DNA of 64,000 nt from Allostella sp. ATCC 35155 (lineage in GTDB: Bacteria; Pseudomonadota; Alphaproteobacteria; ATCC43930; Allostellaceae), in contig AP019701.1 of assembly GCA_006738865.1 (NCBI GenBank), positions 4,212,001-4,276,000 of the forward strand, written 5' to 3'. The position numbers were made by a program, and so were the translations under genes. Under the pieces are notes generated by a model. That model searched no databases. It saw only the letters and a program-made list of their open reading frames with translations, and had not been told where the DNA came from. Shown piece by piece: positions 24,908-34,911 of the stretch. Position 1 is the stretch's first letter, and every line of letters begins with the position of its first letter.

Positions 24908-27217
24908 TCACGCCCCGCCGGGCGGCGGGTCGAAGCAGCGGATGGGCGGCAGGTTGCCGGCGAAGCGCTCCAGCTCGACGCAGGTCAGCTGGCCGGTGCA
25001 GCCCTGGGCGAGGCGCGAGGTGCCGACGTCGCGGGTCAGCACGTTCGGGTTGCCGTGGACGCAGAGCGGGTTGTCCTCCGCCGGGTCGACCGGGTCGTAC
25101 CAGGCGCCGGTCGCGAGCTGGACGACGCCGGGCCGCACGTCGCGGCTGACCACCGCTCCGGCGAGGCACTGGCCGCGATCGTTGAACAACCGCACCACAT
25201 CGCCGTCGGTGATGCCGCGGGCGGCCGCGTCGTCGGGGTGGATGCGGACGGGCTCGCGCCCGCGCACCTTGGAAGACTGGCTGCAGCCGCCGAAATCGAG
25301 CTGGCTGTGCAGGCGCGTCGCCGGCTGGTTGGCGACCAGCTGCAGCGGCCAGCGGCCGAGCGCCGCCGAGCCGACGCCATCGGTCGGCGCCATCCAGGTC
25401 GGGTGGCCGGGACAGTCGGGATAGGCGAAGCCGGCGATCGTCTCGGAGAAGATCTCGATGCGGCCCGACGGGGTCGGCAGCGGCTGCCCCTCCGGGTCGC
25501 TGCGGAAGACGGCCGTCGGCCCGCCATCCTCCGGCTGGGTCGGCAGGCAGAGTTCGCCCGCTTCCCAGAACCGGTCGAAGTCGGGGGCCGAGCCCGTCTT
25601 GGCGAGGATCGCCTTGCGGGTCGGCTCGTATAGATGGCGCAGCCACTCGGCCGGCGTCCGCCCCTCGGTGAAGGCCGGGCCGATGCCGAGCCGCCCGGCG
25701 AGGTCGGCGAAGATCGCATAGTCGTCGCGCGCCTCGGCAATGGGCTCCAGCACCTTCTTCATCGCCACCATGTTGGGATCGAAGGCCGCCGCACCGATGT
25801 CGTCGCGCTCCAGCGTCACGGTCGCCGGCAGGACGATGTCGGCATGGCGCGCCGTCGCGGTCCAGACCGAATCCTGCACGATCAGCGTATCGACCCGGGC
25901 GAAGGCGCGGCGCAGGCGGGCGATATCCTGGTGATGGTGGAAGGGGTTGCCGCCCGCCCAGTAGACCAGCCGGATGTCCGGATAGGCCATGCGGCGGCCG
26001 TCATAGTCGAAGGCCTCGCCCGGATGCAGCAGCATGTCGGCAATCCGGGCGACCGGGATGAAGGGCCGGACCGGGTTCTGGCCCTGGGACAGGGTCGGCG
26101 TCGGCACGTCGAGGGCGGGCTTGCCGATGTTGGCGAGCGAGCCCAGGCCGTAGACGAAGCCGCCGCCCGGCAGGCCGACCTGCCCCAGCATGGCCGCCAG
26201 CACCAGCGCCATCCAGATCGGCTGCTCGCCATGCTCGGCGCGCTGCAGGGACTGGCTGACGACGACGAGGGTACGGCGGCCGGCCATGCGGCGGGCGAGT
26301 GCGCGGATCGCGTCGGCCGGCAGGCCGCAGATCGGCGCCGCCCAGGCCGCATCCTTGGCGACCCCGTCCGACCGGCCGGCGAGATAGTCCTCGAAGACCG
26401 GATAGCCGGCAGTGAAGCGGTCGAGGAAGGGGCGGTCGTGGAGCCCCTCCGCCATCAGCGTATGGGCGATGCCCAGCATCAGCGCGGTGTCGGTGCCGGG
26501 CGCGATCGAGAGCCACTCGGCCTCGGCTTCCGGCGGCAGGTCGTCGCGCAACGGGCCGACGACCACGAATTCCGCGCCGCGCCGGCGCGCGGCCGCCATG
26601 TGGCCGCGTGCGAGGTGGCGGCTGGTGCCCCCGCCGCCGACGCCGGCGTTCTTGATCGCCATGCCGCCGAAGGCGACGACGAGGTCGGTCTCGGTCTCCA
26701 GCTGCGACCAGGCGAAGCTGCGCCGCGCATAGTCCACGAAATTCCCCAGCACGCGCGGCAGGATCACCGCCGCCGCGCCGGCGCTGTAGCTGTTGACCGA
26801 GCGGATATAGCCGCCGAGCAGATTGAGGAAGCGATGGACCTGGCTCTGGGCGTGATGGAAGCGTCCCGCGCTCGACCAGCCGTAGGAGCCGCCGAACACC
26901 GCCTCCGGCCCCGGCCCGTCGTAGACACGCGTCAGCTCGGCCGCGATGCGGTCCAGCACTTCGTCCCAGGGCACCGCCACGAGTTCATCCCGGCCGCGCA
27001 TGGGATCCGGTCCCGGCCCGCGCTCCAGCCAGCCGCGACGCACCATCGGTCGGGCGATCCGGACGGGATGGCGGGCCGATTGCGGGATGTTCGCCAGCAG
27101 CGGCGATGGGTCGGGATCGGCCGGATGCGGCGCCACCGCGACGCCCTCGCCCGTCTTCCAGGCGGTGAAGGCGCCCCAGTGCGAACTGTGGGAAACGCGC
27201 GGCGCGCCGTCGTCCAT
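24908..27217 (-). CDS. Molybdopterin oxidoreductase, biotin/TMAO/DMSO-reductase type (BisC-like)
   Basis: A 769-residue molybdenum enzyme that reduces S- or N-oxides. GGSYGWSSAGRFHHAQ contains the serine that ligates molybdenum in this subfamily, and the molybdopterin-binding regions DLVVAFGGMAIKN and VYWAGGNPFHHHQD are present. There is no N-terminal iron-sulphur cysteine motif and no Tat signal, so a cytoplasmic BisC-type role (biotin or methionine sulfoxide repair) is more likely than respiration. The ATG at 27217 is used; the frame extends to a TTG at 27247 inside aroC. It starts 26 bases after the aroC stop and may be in the fabI-aroC operon. Confidence 0.88.
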   Translation of the reverse strand: MDDGAPRVSHSSHWGAFTAWKTGEGVAVAPHPADPDPSPLLANIPQSARHPVRIARPMVRRGWLERGPGPDPMRGRDELVAVPWDEVLDRIAAELTRVYDGPGPEAVFGGSYGWSSAGRFHHAQSQVHRFLNLLGGYIRSVNSYSAGAAAVILPRVLGNFVDYARRSFAWSQLETETDLVVAFGGMAIKNAGVGGGGTSRHLARGHMAAARRRGAEFVVVGPLRDDLPPEAEAEWLSIAPGTDTALMLGIAHTLMAEGLHDRPFLDRFTAGYPVFEDYLAGRSDGVAKDAAWAAPICGLPADAIRALARRMAGRRTLVVVSQSLQRAEHGEQPIWMALVLAAMLGQVGLPGGGFVYGLGSLANIGKPALDVPTPTLSQGQNPVRPFIPVARIADMLLHPGEAFDYDGRRMAYPDIRLVYWAGGNPFHHHQDIARLRRAFARVDTLIVQDSVWTATARHADIVLPATVTLERDDIGAAAFDPNMVAMKKVLEPIAEARDDYAIFADLAGRLGIGPAFTEGRTPAEWLRHLYEPTRKAILAKTGSAPDFDRFWEAGELCLPTQPEDGGPTAVFRSDPEGQPLPTPSGRIEIFSETIAGFAYPDCPGHPTWMAPTDGVGSAALGRWPLQLVANQPATRLHSQLDFGGCSQSSKVRGREPVRIHPDDAAARGITDGDVVRLFNDRGQCLAGAVVSRDVRPGVVQLATGAWYDPVDPAEDNPLCVHGNPNVLTRDVGTSRLAQGCTGQLTCVELERFAGNLPPIRCFDPPPGGA

Positions 27218-27243
27218 GGCCTCGGTCCTCGGTGGAAAGTGGG

Positions 27244-28317
27244 TCAACGGCCGATCTGGGCGCGATGACGGAGCAGGTGGTCGGCCAGCACGCAGGCCAT
27301 CATCGCCTCGCCCACCGGCACGGCACGGATGCCGACGCAGGGGTCGTGGCGGCCCTTGGTGACGATCTCGGTCTCCTCGCCGGCGATCGTCACCGTGCGC
27401 CGCGGCGCCAGGATCGAGCTGGTCGGCTTGACCGCGAAGCGGGCGACGACCGGCTGGCCGGTGGCGATGCCGCCGAGGATGCCGCCCGCCTGGTTCGAGC
27501 TGAACTGCGCCCGGCCGTCCTCGATGCGCATCTCGTCGGCGTTCTCCTCACCCGAGAGCGCGGCGGCGGCGAAGCCGGCGCCGATCTCCACGCCCTTGAC
27601 GGCGTTGATGCTCATGAACGCAGCCGCGATGTCGCTGTCGAGCTTGCCGTAGATCGGCGCGCCGAGGCCGGCCGGAACGCCGTCCGCCACGACCTCGATG
27701 ACTGCGCCCGCCGACGACCCCGCCTTGCGCACGCCGTCGAGATAGCCCTCCCAGCTCTGCGCCGTCACCCGGTCGGGGCACCAGAAGGGATTGTCCTCGA
27801 TCGCGTCCCAGTCCCAGCGCGCGCGGTCGATCGCATGCGGGCCGATCTGGACAAGCGCGCCGCGCACTCGCACGCCCTCGCCCAGGACCTTGCGCGCGAC
27901 GGCGCCGGCGGCCACCCGGGCCGCGGTCTCGCGCGCCGAGGAACGGCCGCCGCCGCGATAGTCGCGGATGCCGTACTTCGCCCAGTAGGTGAAGTCGGCA
28001 TGGCCGGGGCGGAACTTGTCCTTGATCTCCGCATAGTCCTTGGACCGCTGGTCCTCGTTGCGGATCATCAGGCTGATCGGCGTGCCGGTCGTCACGCCCT
28101 CGAAGACGCCGGACAGGATCTCGACACGGTCGGGTTCGCGCCGCTGGGTCGTGAAGCGCGACTGGCCCGGCTTGCGCCGGTCGAGCCAGACCTGGATGTC
28201 GTCCTCCGCGAGGGGGATCAGCGGCGGCACGCCATCGACGACGACGCCGAGCGCCGGTCCGTGGCTCTCGCCCCAGGTGGTGAAGCGGAAGAGATGGCCG
28301 AAGGTGTTGAAGGACAT
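27244..28317 (-). CDS. aroC: Chorismate synthase
   Basis: Last step of the shikimate pathway: 5-enolpyruvylshikimate-3-phosphate to chorismate, requiring reduced FMN. It has 357 residues, normal length. Signatures are [17 protein letters not shown] at the N-terminus, [20 protein letters not shown] in the middle and [13 protein letters not shown] near the C-terminus. It begins 18 bases after fabI, a pairing seen in many alphaproteobacteria. Confidence 0.96.
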   Translation of the reverse strand: MSFNTFGHLFRFTTWGESHGPALGVVVDGVPPLIPLAEDDIQVWLDRRKPGQSRFTTQRREPDRVEILSGVFEGVTTGTPISLMIRNEDQRSKDYAEIKDKFRPGHADFTYWAKYGIRDYRGGGRSSARETAARVAAGAVARKVLGEGVRVRGALVQIGPHAIDRARWDWDAIEDNPFWCPDRVTAQSWEGYLDGVRKAGSSAGAVIEVVADGVPAGLGAPIYGKLDSDIAAAFMSINAVKGVEIGAGFAAAALSGEENADEMRIEDGRAQFSSNQAGGILGGIATGQPVVARFAVKPTSSILAPRRTVTIAGEETEIVTKGRHDPCVGIRAVPVGEAMMACVLADHLLRHRAQIGR

Positions 28318-28335
28318 GGAGCGGCGGCCGGTCCG

Positions 28336-29148
28336 TCAGACCGTCGCGATGTCGGGCGCCGATGCGTTCTTCATGCCGACGACATGATAGCCGCAGTCGA
28401 CGTGATGCACCTCGCCCGTCACCCCGGAAGCGAGGTCGCTGAGGAGATAGAGCCCGGAGCCGCCGACATCCTCGATGGTGACGTTGCGCTTCATCGGCGC
28501 GTTGTACTGGTTCCACTTCAGGATGTAGCGGAAATCGCCGATGCCCGAGGCCGCCAGCGTCTTGATCGGACCGGCCGAGATGGCATTGACGCGGATGCCG
28601 TCGCCGCCGAGGTCGGCCGCGATGTAGCGCACGCTCGCCTCCAGCGCCGCCTTGGCGACGCCCATGACGTTGTAGTGCGGCATCACCTTCTCCGCACCAT
28701 AGTAGGTCATGGTCAGCATGGCGCCGCCCGGCCCCATCATCGCCGCCGCACGGCGCGCGATCTCGGTGAAGGAGTAGCAGGAGACCAGCATCGACTGGAC
28801 GAAGTTCTCCCGGCTGGTGTCGACATAGCGACCCTTCAGCTCCTCCTTGTCGGAGAAGGCGATGGCGTGGACGAGGAAGTCCAGTCCGCCCCACTGCTCC
28901 TGGAGCGTGGCGAAGACGGCGTCGAGGCTGGCCCCATCGAGGACGTCGCACGGCAGCAGGAGGTCCGACCCGGCCTGAGCGGCCAGCGGCCGCACCCGCT
29001 TCTCCAGCGCGTCGCCCTGATAGGTGAATGCGAGGCGGGCGCCGGCGCCGGCCACCGCCTGGGCGATACCCCAGGCAATGGAGCGGTCGTTCGCCACCCC
29101 CATGATCAAGCCCCTCTTGCCGGCCATCAGCGGCCGTGCTTCCTGCAT
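28336..29148 (-). CDS. fabI: Enoyl-[acyl-carrier-protein] reductase (NADH)
   Basis: Reduces trans-2-enoyl-ACP in each fatty-acid elongation round; this is the type inhibited by triclosan. It has 270 residues. MAGKRGLIMGVANDRSIAWG is the FabI-type nucleotide site and differs from ordinary SDRs. The catalytic tyrosine-lysine pair is in YYGAEKVMPHYNVMGVAKAAL. The start at 29148 has GAGG six bases upstream; ATG 29127 is a possible alternative. It is transcribed from the candidate promoter at 29187-29214 and followed by aroC. Confidence 0.94.
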   Translation of the reverse strand: MQEARPLMAGKRGLIMGVANDRSIAWGIAQAVAGAGARLAFTYQGDALEKRVRPLAAQAGSDLLLPCDVLDGASLDAVFATLQEQWGGLDFLVHAIAFSDKEELKGRYVDTSRENFVQSMLVSCYSFTEIARRAAAMMGPGGAMLTMTYYGAEKVMPHYNVMGVAKAALEASVRYIAADLGGDGIRVNAISAGPIKTLAASGIGDFRYILKWNQYNAPMKRNVTIEDVGGSGLYLLSDLASGVTGEVHHVDCGYHVVGMKNASAPDIATV

Positions 29149-29186
29149 GCGTGCCTCGCTTGCAATCGATCCGGCGGATTGCCGGC

Positions 29187-29214
29187 ATCCTACACCATCG
29201 GACCGCACCGGCAA
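29187..29214 (-). promoter_or_regulatory. Candidate promoter of fabI-aroC
   Basis: On the minus strand TTGCCG (29209-29214) and TAGGAT (29187-29192) are separated by 16 bases, about 39 bases before the fabI start. Confidence 0.42.
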
Positions 29215-29278
29215 CGCAACGGCGCCGGCGCCTGTCCGGGCGTCGATACTACAGGCGAATCATGACCATGGTCTGCCC

Positions 29279-30595
29279 ATGAACCACACCTCGACCGACT
29301 GGGCCACCGGGCTGCGGCGCAGCCTGCGGGCGGGCTTCGACCAGCTGCGCCAGACGGGCGCCTTCAGCCTCTATGCGCTGCGCCGGTTCTACTACGACCA
29401 GTGCCTGGAGGCGGCCGGCTCGCTCAGCTACACTTCGCTGCTCGCGATCGTCCCGGCCTTCGCGGTCGGCCTCTCCGCCCTCACCGCCTTTCCGCTCTAT
29501 GCCGACGCGCGCGCGGCCATCTCCCAGATGATCCTGCGCAACCTGGTGCCGCAGGTCGGCGAGGTCGTCGACACCTACGTCACGCAGTTCGCCGGCGCCG
29601 CCGTCCAGCTCACCGCGGTCGGCGTCGTCGGGCTGGCGATCACCGCGATCCTGCTGCTCGCCACCATCGAGTGGCGGTTCAACTTCATCTGGCGGGTGCC
29701 GACCGAACGCCCCTGGCTCGGCCGCATCCTCGCCTACTGGGCGATCCTGACCCTGGGGCCGCTGCTGCTGGGCGCCAGCCTGTCCCTGTCCAGCCGTGCG
29801 CTGGCGCTGGCCAACGATGCGGGGTTCGGCATCGTGCTGTCGCGCATCGCCTGGGGTTTCCCGTTCCTGCTCAGCGTCGCGGCCTTCTCGGCCCTCTATC
29901 TCATCATCCCCAACCGTACCGTGCGCTGGTCCGACGGCATCGTCGGAGGGCTGGTCGCGACTATCCTGTTCCAGCTTGTCCAGAGCGGGTTCGGCTACTA
30001 CGTCACCCGCTTCGTCAGCTACCAGGCGGTGTACGGCGCGATCGCGGCGCTGCCGATCTTCCTGTTGTGGATGTACCTGACCTGGGCCGTCGTGCTGTTC
30101 GGCGCCGTCGTCGCCGCCGCCCTGCCCGACTGGCGGGCGGAACGGTTCGGCGGACGCACGTCCGGCACCCATACCCAGACCCTGGCGCTCAGCCTCGCCA
30201 TCCTCGACGGGCTGCGGGCGCCGGGCGGCCGCCGGGTGCGCGAACTCGCCCGCCGCCTCGGGCTGCCGGCGACCATGGTCGACGACCGGCTGCTCGCGCT
30301 CTACGAAGCCGGATTCGTCGCGCCGACGGGCGGCGGCCGCTGGCTCCTCGCCCGCGACCTGCACACGACGACGGTCGACGGGCTGGCCCACGCGCTGGGC
30401 CTGCACCGCGCCGGTGAACTCGGCCCGGAATTTCCCCTGACCGCCTGGACGCCGCGCTTCAACGCGATGATGCGCGGCCTGTCGCGCGCCGAGCAGGGGG
30501 CCCTCGACGTGCCGATCGCCCAGGTGCTGGACGAACCGGCGCCGCCGGTGCCTGCCGCCGCCGCCGGCTATTCGCCGTCCGGCCGCACCCGGTAG
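29279..30595 (+). CDS. YihY/BrkB family inner-membrane protein
   Basis: A 438-residue integral membrane protein with about six hydrophobic segments between residues 45 and 285. The family hallmarks are LEAAGSLSYTSLLAIVPAF, YLIIPNRTVRWSDGIVGGL and YQAVYGAIAALPIFLLWMYL. The last 130 residues are cytosolic and resemble a winged-helix domain (REGARRLGLPA-type helix region), as in many proteobacterial members. The family is often called ribonuclease BN or virulence factor, but the true RNase BN is a different gene; its function is not established. The 3' end overlaps the convergent DnaJ gene by 28 bases. Confidence 0.88.
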   Translation: MNHTSTDWATGLRRSLRAGFDQLRQTGAFSLYALRRFYYDQCLEAAGSLSYTSLLAIVPAFAVGLSALTAFPLYADARAAISQMILRNLVPQVGEVVDTYVTQFAGAAVQLTAVGVVGLAITAILLLATIEWRFNFIWRVPTERPWLGRILAYWAILTLGPLLLGASLSLSSRALALANDAGFGIVLSRIAWGFPFLLSVAAFSALYLIIPNRTVRWSDGIVGGLVATILFQLVQSGFGYYVTRFVSYQAVYGAIAALPIFLLWMYLTWAVVLFGAVVAAALPDWRAERFGGRTSGTHTQTLALSLAILDGLRAPGGRRVRELARRLGLPATMVDDRLLALYEAGFVAPTGGGRWLLARDLHTTTVDGLAHALGLHRAGELGPEFPLTAWTPRFNAMMRGLSRAEQGALDVPIAQVLDEPAPPVPAAAAGYSPSGRTR

Positions 30596-31518
30596 GGATG
30601 GCTGGACGACCAGGTCTCGACCAGACTCCGCAGTTCGTCGTCGATCGTCTCCGGCAGGGTCACCGCCAGCGTCACGTAATGGTCGCCGCGGGCGCCGGCC
30701 GTGGTCGGAACGCCCTTGCCGCGCAACCGCATGCGGCGGCCATGGTTGGCGCCCGGCGGCACCTTCAGGCCGACGGTGCCGTCGATCGTCGCGACCCGGA
30801 TGGTGGCGCCCATGACAGCCTCGGGGAGCGTCACCGGCACGGTCGAGTGGATGTCGGCCCCCTGCCGCGTGAATTGCGGATGCGGCTCGACCTCGATCAC
30901 GACATAGACGTCGCCGCCGCCCAGGCCCTGGGGCGCCTGCCCGCGCAGCCGCAACTGGCGGCCGTCCTCGGTCCCGGCCGGGATGGTGACGTTGACGACG
31001 CGCCCGTCGGGCAGCTGCAGCGGCCGCTTGCCGCCTTGCACCGCCTCCAGGAACGGCACCCGCAGGGTCAGGCGGATGTCCTGCCCGTCGCCCATGTCGG
31101 GCGGCGCCTGCTGGGCCCGTCGGCCGCGGCCGAAGAGATCGGCGAAGATGTCGTCGGCGAACTCGAAGTTGAAGCGCGCGCCGCCGGTGCCGGCACCGGC
31201 GCCGGTCTGGCCCGGCCCCCACGGCCCCCGGCCATGCGCGCCGCCGGCCGCCTCGCTGCTCCAGCGGAAGCCGTGCGGCGCCCGCTCGGCGCCCGAGGCG
31301 TCGATCTCGCCGCGATCGAACCGCGCACGCTTCTCGGGATCGGACAGCAGGTCATACGCCGCCGTCACGTCCTTGAAGCGCTGTTCGTTCGCCCCGTTCT
31401 TGCCCTGCTGCATGTCGGGATGCAGCTTCTTGGCGAGCTTGCGGTAGGCCTGCTTGACCTCTGCCGCGCTCGCCGTCCGGGATACGCCCAGAACCTGATA
31501 GGGATCGTTCATCGCCAT
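30568..31518 (-). CDS. DnaJ-class co-chaperone (CbpA-like)
   Basis: A 316-residue Hsp40. It has an N-terminal J domain with the essential HPD in KLHPDMQQ, a Gly-rich linker at about residues 85-130, and two C-terminal substrate-binding beta domains (from DIRLTLRVPFLEAVQGG). No zinc-finger CxxCxGxG repeats are present, so it is a type II (CbpA/DjlA-like) co-chaperone rather than DnaJ itself. It stimulates DnaK ATPase and delivers clients. It lies near pdxH, fabI and aroC, a recurrent alphaproteobacterial neighbourhood. Confidence 0.9.
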   Translation of the reverse strand: MAMNDPYQVLGVSRTASAAEVKQAYRKLAKKLHPDMQQGKNGANEQRFKDVTAAYDLLSDPEKRARFDRGEIDASGAERAPHGFRWSSEAAGGAHGRGPWGPGQTGAGAGTGGARFNFEFADDIFADLFGRGRRAQQAPPDMGDGQDIRLTLRVPFLEAVQGGKRPLQLPDGRVVNVTIPAGTEDGRQLRLRGQAPQGLGGGDVYVVIEVEPHPQFTRQGADIHSTVPVTLPEAVMGATIRVATIDGTVGLKVPPGANHGRRMRLRGKGVPTTAGARGDHYVTLAVTLPETIDDELRSLVETWSSSHPYRVRPDGE

Positions 31519-31560
31519 CGTCCAGCCCCGCCGACCGCCAAAACGCGCCGCATTCCGTCG

Positions 31561-32016
31561 CTATGGCCGCTTCGCGACCGCCGCCGCCGCGGGCTCGCAG
31601 GCGGGGCCCTGTGCCTCGAAACGCCGGCCCTCGACCATCACCATGTGCCGGAACGCCCGGCAGACCTGACCGCCCTGCTGCCGCGCGGCCCCGGTCGGTA
31701 CGATCTCGCCGAAGATGCCGGTGCGCGGATTCTGCCAATGCACCGGCTGGCCCTCGGCGACGCCGTAGGCCCGGACCTCGGCCGCCCGCACCTGGCGGCG
31801 GTCGGCCTCGGACAGCGCCGGGGCTTCGCCATCATGGCCGAACATGCCCATCAGCGCCGTCTCGCCCGCCGCAGGCGCCACCGCCACCGCCGGCGGGGCC
31901 CCGCGCTGGGGCGTCTCGCCGCCGTCGCAGGACGCCGTTGCCAGGGCGGCCAGGACGAGCGACGCCGCCAGCGCCCGGCGCTGCCGTCCCCGATCCACCC
32001 TCACTGCCGTCATCAT
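31561..32016 (-). CDS. Surface-antigen-type lipoprotein (RT0821/Lpp0805-like)
   Basis: A 151-residue predicted outer-membrane lipoprotein. From the ATG at 32016 the signal is basic RVDRGRQRR, then [15 protein letters not shown] with cysteine as the lipid site. The C-terminal half carries the surface-antigen pattern: [34 protein letters not shown] and a final QGPACE cysteine. The frame is open further upstream, but that part is antisense to pdxH and lacks a signal. The gene sits 42 bases after the DnaJ-like gene start and diverges from pdxH. A structural envelope role is likely. Confidence 0.75.
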   Translation of the reverse strand: MMTAVRVDRGRQRRALAASLVLAALATASCDGGETPQRGAPPAVAVAPAAGETALMGMFGHDGEAPALSEADRRQVRAAEVRAYGVAEGQPVHWQNPRTGIFGEIVPTGAARQQGGQVCRAFRHMVMVEGRRFEAQGPACEPAAAAVAKRP

Positions 32017-32176
32017 CGCCTGGTTCCGGAATTCATCCGCTATTTCAGATGGGTACGCCGGTCGTGCGCCACCAGGACGGGCGGGATGGAAAAAACGCGG
32101 CGAGGCCCTATCCTCGCGATGCTTCCGCCGCATTCGACCGCATCCCCGCGCCCGACCGGAACGACATGGTAGCATC

Positions 32177-32767
32177 ATGGACGAGAACCGCACCGCCGAT
32201 CCCATCCGCCTCTTCGCCGACTGGCTGGCCGAAGCCGGGAAGTCCGAGCCCAACGACCCCAACGCCATGGCGCTGGCGACGACGACCCCCGACGGCTTCC
32301 CCTCGGTCCGCATGGTCCTGCTGAAGCACGCCGACGCCGACGGATTCGTCTTCTACACCAATCTCGAAAGCCGCAAGGGCGGCGAACTCGCCGCCAATCC
32401 GCGCGCCGCTCTGCTGTTCCACTGGAAATCGCTGCGGCGGCAGGTCCGCATCGAGGGGCCGGTCACCCCGGTCTCGCCGGAGGAGGCCGACGCCTATTTC
32501 CATTCGCGCGCCCGGGCGAGCCAGATCGGCGCCTGGGCGTCCGCCCAGTCGCGCCCGCTCGAGAGCCGCTTCCACCTCGAGAAGCAGGTGGCGCTCTACA
32601 CCGCCCGCCATGCCGTGGGCACGGTGCCGCGCCCGCCCCACTGGTCGGGCTTCCGCGTCGCACCCGAGCGCCTGGAGTTCTGGCAGGACCGGCCGTTCCG
32701 GCTGCACGACCGCCTGATCTTCCGGCGCGGCGGGAACGACTGGGCCACCGAGCGCCTGTTCCCGTGA
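32177..32767 (+). CDS. pdxH: Pyridoxamine/pyridoxine 5'-phosphate oxidase
   Basis: An FMN enzyme that makes pyridoxal 5'-phosphate, the cofactor of several aminotransferases in this window. It has 196 residues, at the short end of the family. Motifs: [47 protein letters not shown] (FMN site, two halves) and RLHDRLIF at the C-terminus. The N-terminal ATG at 32177 is chosen because it gives the usual [10 protein letters not shown] opening. It is followed after seven bases by the metal exporter gene. Confidence 0.93.
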   Translation: MDENRTADPIRLFADWLAEAGKSEPNDPNAMALATTTPDGFPSVRMVLLKHADADGFVFYTNLESRKGGELAANPRAALLFHWKSLRRQVRIEGPVTPVSPEEADAYFHSRARASQIGAWASAQSRPLESRFHLEKQVALYTARHAVGTVPRPPHWSGFRVAPERLEFWQDRPFRLHDRLIFRRGGNDWATERLFP

Positions 32768-32774
32768 GCGCCGG

Positions 32775-33692
32775 ATGAGTTCGACGGCAGGGCGCGATCC
32801 GGTCGCGACGCAGCGCCTGCTGCGCCTCGCCGCCGGCGCATCGGTCGCCGTCGCGGCGTCGCTGATCGTCCTCAAGGCGGGCGCCTATGTCGCGACGGAT
32901 TCGGTCGCGCTGCTGTCGAGCCTGATCGATTCCCTGCTCGACCTCGCCGCCTCGGTGGTCAACATGCTCGCGATCCGGCAGGCACTGGTGCCGCCGGACG
33001 ACGAGCACCGCTTCGGCCACGGCAAGGCCGAGCCGCTGGCCGGCCTCGCCCAGGCAGCCTTCATCGCCGGCTCGGCGGTGCTGCTCTTCTTCGAGGCGGC
33101 GCGCCGCCTCGCCGACCCGCCGCCGGTCAGCAACACCGGCGTCGGCATCGCGGTGATGGTGGTCAGCATCCTCGCCTCGCTCGGCCTCGTCGCCCTGCAG
33201 CGCCACGTCATCCGGCGCACCGGATCGGTCGCGGTCGGCGCCGATTCCCTGCATTACCAGAGCGACCTGCTGCTCAACGGCTCGGTCATCCTGTCGCTGC
33301 TCGCCAGCCGCTGGTTCGCGGCGCCCTGGCTCGATCCGCTGTTCGCCATCGGCATCGGCCTCTTCATCCTGTGGAGCGCGCTGCAGATCATCCGCCTGTC
33401 GGTGACCCAGTTGATGGACCGGGAACTGCCGGACGAGGACCGCGCCCGCATCATGGCGATCGCCACCGCCCATCCGGACGTGGTGGATGCCCACGACCTG
33501 CGCACCCGCAGCGCCGGGCCGCAGGCGTTCGTGCAGCTTCACATCGAACTCGACGGCGGCATGCCGCTACGCCGCGCCCACGCCGTCGCCGATGCGGTCG
33601 AGGCGGCAATCCGCGCCGAGTTCCCCCAAGCCGAGATCATCATCCACCAGGATCCGGCCGGCCTGGAGCGGAACACGGTTCCCGCGAAATGA
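32775..33692 (+). CDS. Cation diffusion facilitator, FieF-like
   Basis: A 305-residue inner-membrane antiporter that exports divalent metals (zinc or iron) in exchange for protons. There are six membrane segments in the first 210 residues. The metal site is visible as SLIDSLLD in helix 2 and HYQSD in helix 5, the same ligand set as E. coli FieF (YiiP), followed by a cytosolic ferredoxin-like domain with DAHDLRTRSAGPQAFVQLHIE. It is co-oriented with pdxH, seven bases apart. Confidence 0.9.
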   Translation: MSSTAGRDPVATQRLLRLAAGASVAVAASLIVLKAGAYVATDSVALLSSLIDSLLDLAASVVNMLAIRQALVPPDDEHRFGHGKAEPLAGLAQAAFIAGSAVLLFFEAARRLADPPPVSNTGVGIAVMVVSILASLGLVALQRHVIRRTGSVAVGADSLHYQSDLLLNGSVILSLLASRWFAAPWLDPLFAIGIGLFILWSALQIIRLSVTQLMDRELPDEDRARIMAIATAHPDVVDAHDLRTRSAGPQAFVQLHIELDGGMPLRRAHAVADAVEAAIRAEFPQAEIIIHQDPAGLERNTVPAK

Positions 33693-33830
33693 GTGGCGGG
33701 CAACCCGACCGTTGATCTATTGTTCGGCCCCGATCTTGCTACGCAGGACGATGTCCCGCTCGGCCGCCGATCCGGCGCCGCCGGGATCGGCAGGCCGCGC
33801 AGCATGCGGCGGAACGGGTAGCCTCGACCG

Positions 33831-34907
33831 ATGCGAGTCAGCACGCAGCTTCTGGTGATCGCGCTTGCGGCCGGGCTCGGCGGCGGCGGCTGGTATTATT
33901 GGCAGGCGCACGCCCAGGGGAAGGCGCCGACGACCGGCACCGCTGCCCCGCGCACGCCGACCGTCGCGGTCGACGTCGTCCGGGCCGAGCCCGGCGTCGT
34001 CGAGGAGCGCGTCCAGTCCGTCGGGACCGCGCGCGCCAACGAGGCGGTCGTCGTGACCGCCAAGATAACCGGGATCGTCTCCGCGATCGGGTTCCGCGAG
34101 GGACAGCGGGTGCAAGCTGGCAACCTGCTGATCGAGTTCGAGTCGCGCCAGGCGCGCGCCGAACTCGAGGAAGCTCGGGCCAACCTCGAGGAATATCGCC
34201 GACGCCTCCAGCGGGCGGAGTCGCTGCGCCGCTCCGGCGCGGTGACCGAGGCCCGCTTCGACGAGACGGCGACATTGGTCCAGGCCGGCGCGGCCCGCGT
34301 GAAGTCGATGGAAGCGCGGCTGGCCGACCTCAAGATCGTGGCGCCGTTCGCGGGCAAGGTCGGCCTGCGGCAGGTCAGCCTCGGCAACCTCGTGCAGCCG
34401 GGCACGGCGGTGACGACGCTCGACGATGTCGGCCGGATCAAGATGGAGTTCGCCCTGCCCGAGGTCAGCGTCGGCGTGCTGCGCGTCGGGCTGCCGGTCA
34501 GCGCTCGTTCGGCGGCCTATCCCGGACGCACCTACGAAGGGCAGGTGCGGGCGATCGACACGCGCGTCGACCCGGTGACACGGTCGGTCCGGGTCAATGC
34601 CGAGTTCGACAATGCCGACGGAAGCCTGCTGCCCGGCATGTTCCTGATGGTCGAGATGGTCGCCGCTCGGCGCGAGAATGCCGTGCTGGTGCCGGAGGAG
34701 GCGGTCGTGCCCGAGGGCATGCGCCAATACCTCTTCGTGGTGCGCGACGGGGTCGCCCGCCGCACGGAGATCACGCTCGGCGAGCGGCTGCCCGGCCGGG
34801 TCGAGATCGCCCGGGGCATCGCCGTCGGCGACCAGATCGTCCTGCGCGGCACGCAGAAGGTGCGGGACGGTACCCGCGTGACGATATCGAGCCGGCCGGC
34901 CGGCTGA
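33831..34907 (+). CDS. RND efflux periplasmic adaptor (membrane fusion protein)
   Basis: A 358-residue adaptor linking an RND pump to an outer-membrane channel. The N-terminal hydrophobic segment (LLVIALAAGLGGGGWYYW) is an uncleaved anchor without lipobox cysteine. Lipoyl/barrel halves flank a short helical hairpin at about residues 85-140 (AELEEARANLEEYRRRLQRA). Four bases separate it from the pump gene, so they form an operon. No outer-membrane channel gene is nearby. Confidence 0.92.
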   Translation: MRVSTQLLVIALAAGLGGGGWYYWQAHAQGKAPTTGTAAPRTPTVAVDVVRAEPGVVEERVQSVGTARANEAVVVTAKITGIVSAIGFREGQRVQAGNLLIEFESRQARAELEEARANLEEYRRRLQRAESLRRSGAVTEARFDETATLVQAGAARVKSMEARLADLKIVAPFAGKVGLRQVSLGNLVQPGTAVTTLDDVGRIKMEFALPEVSVGVLRVGLPVSARSAAYPGRTYEGQVRAIDTRVDPVTRSVRVNAEFDNADGSLLPGMFLMVEMVAARRENAVLVPEEAVVPEGMRQYLFVVRDGVARRTEITLGERLPGRVEIARGIAVGDQIVLRGTQKVRDGTRVTISSRPAG

Positions 34908-34911
34908 CCCG

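Noticed and set aside
29279..30595. Annotation as ribonuclease BN
   Set aside because: It is a polytopic membrane protein of the YihY/BrkB family; the name came from an old mis-assignment and no nuclease motif is present.
33712..33741. Promoter for the RND efflux operon (TTGATC with a downstream CTTGCT)
   Set aside because: The -10 element is too poor to support, although the 138-base gap before the adaptor is a reasonable place for one.
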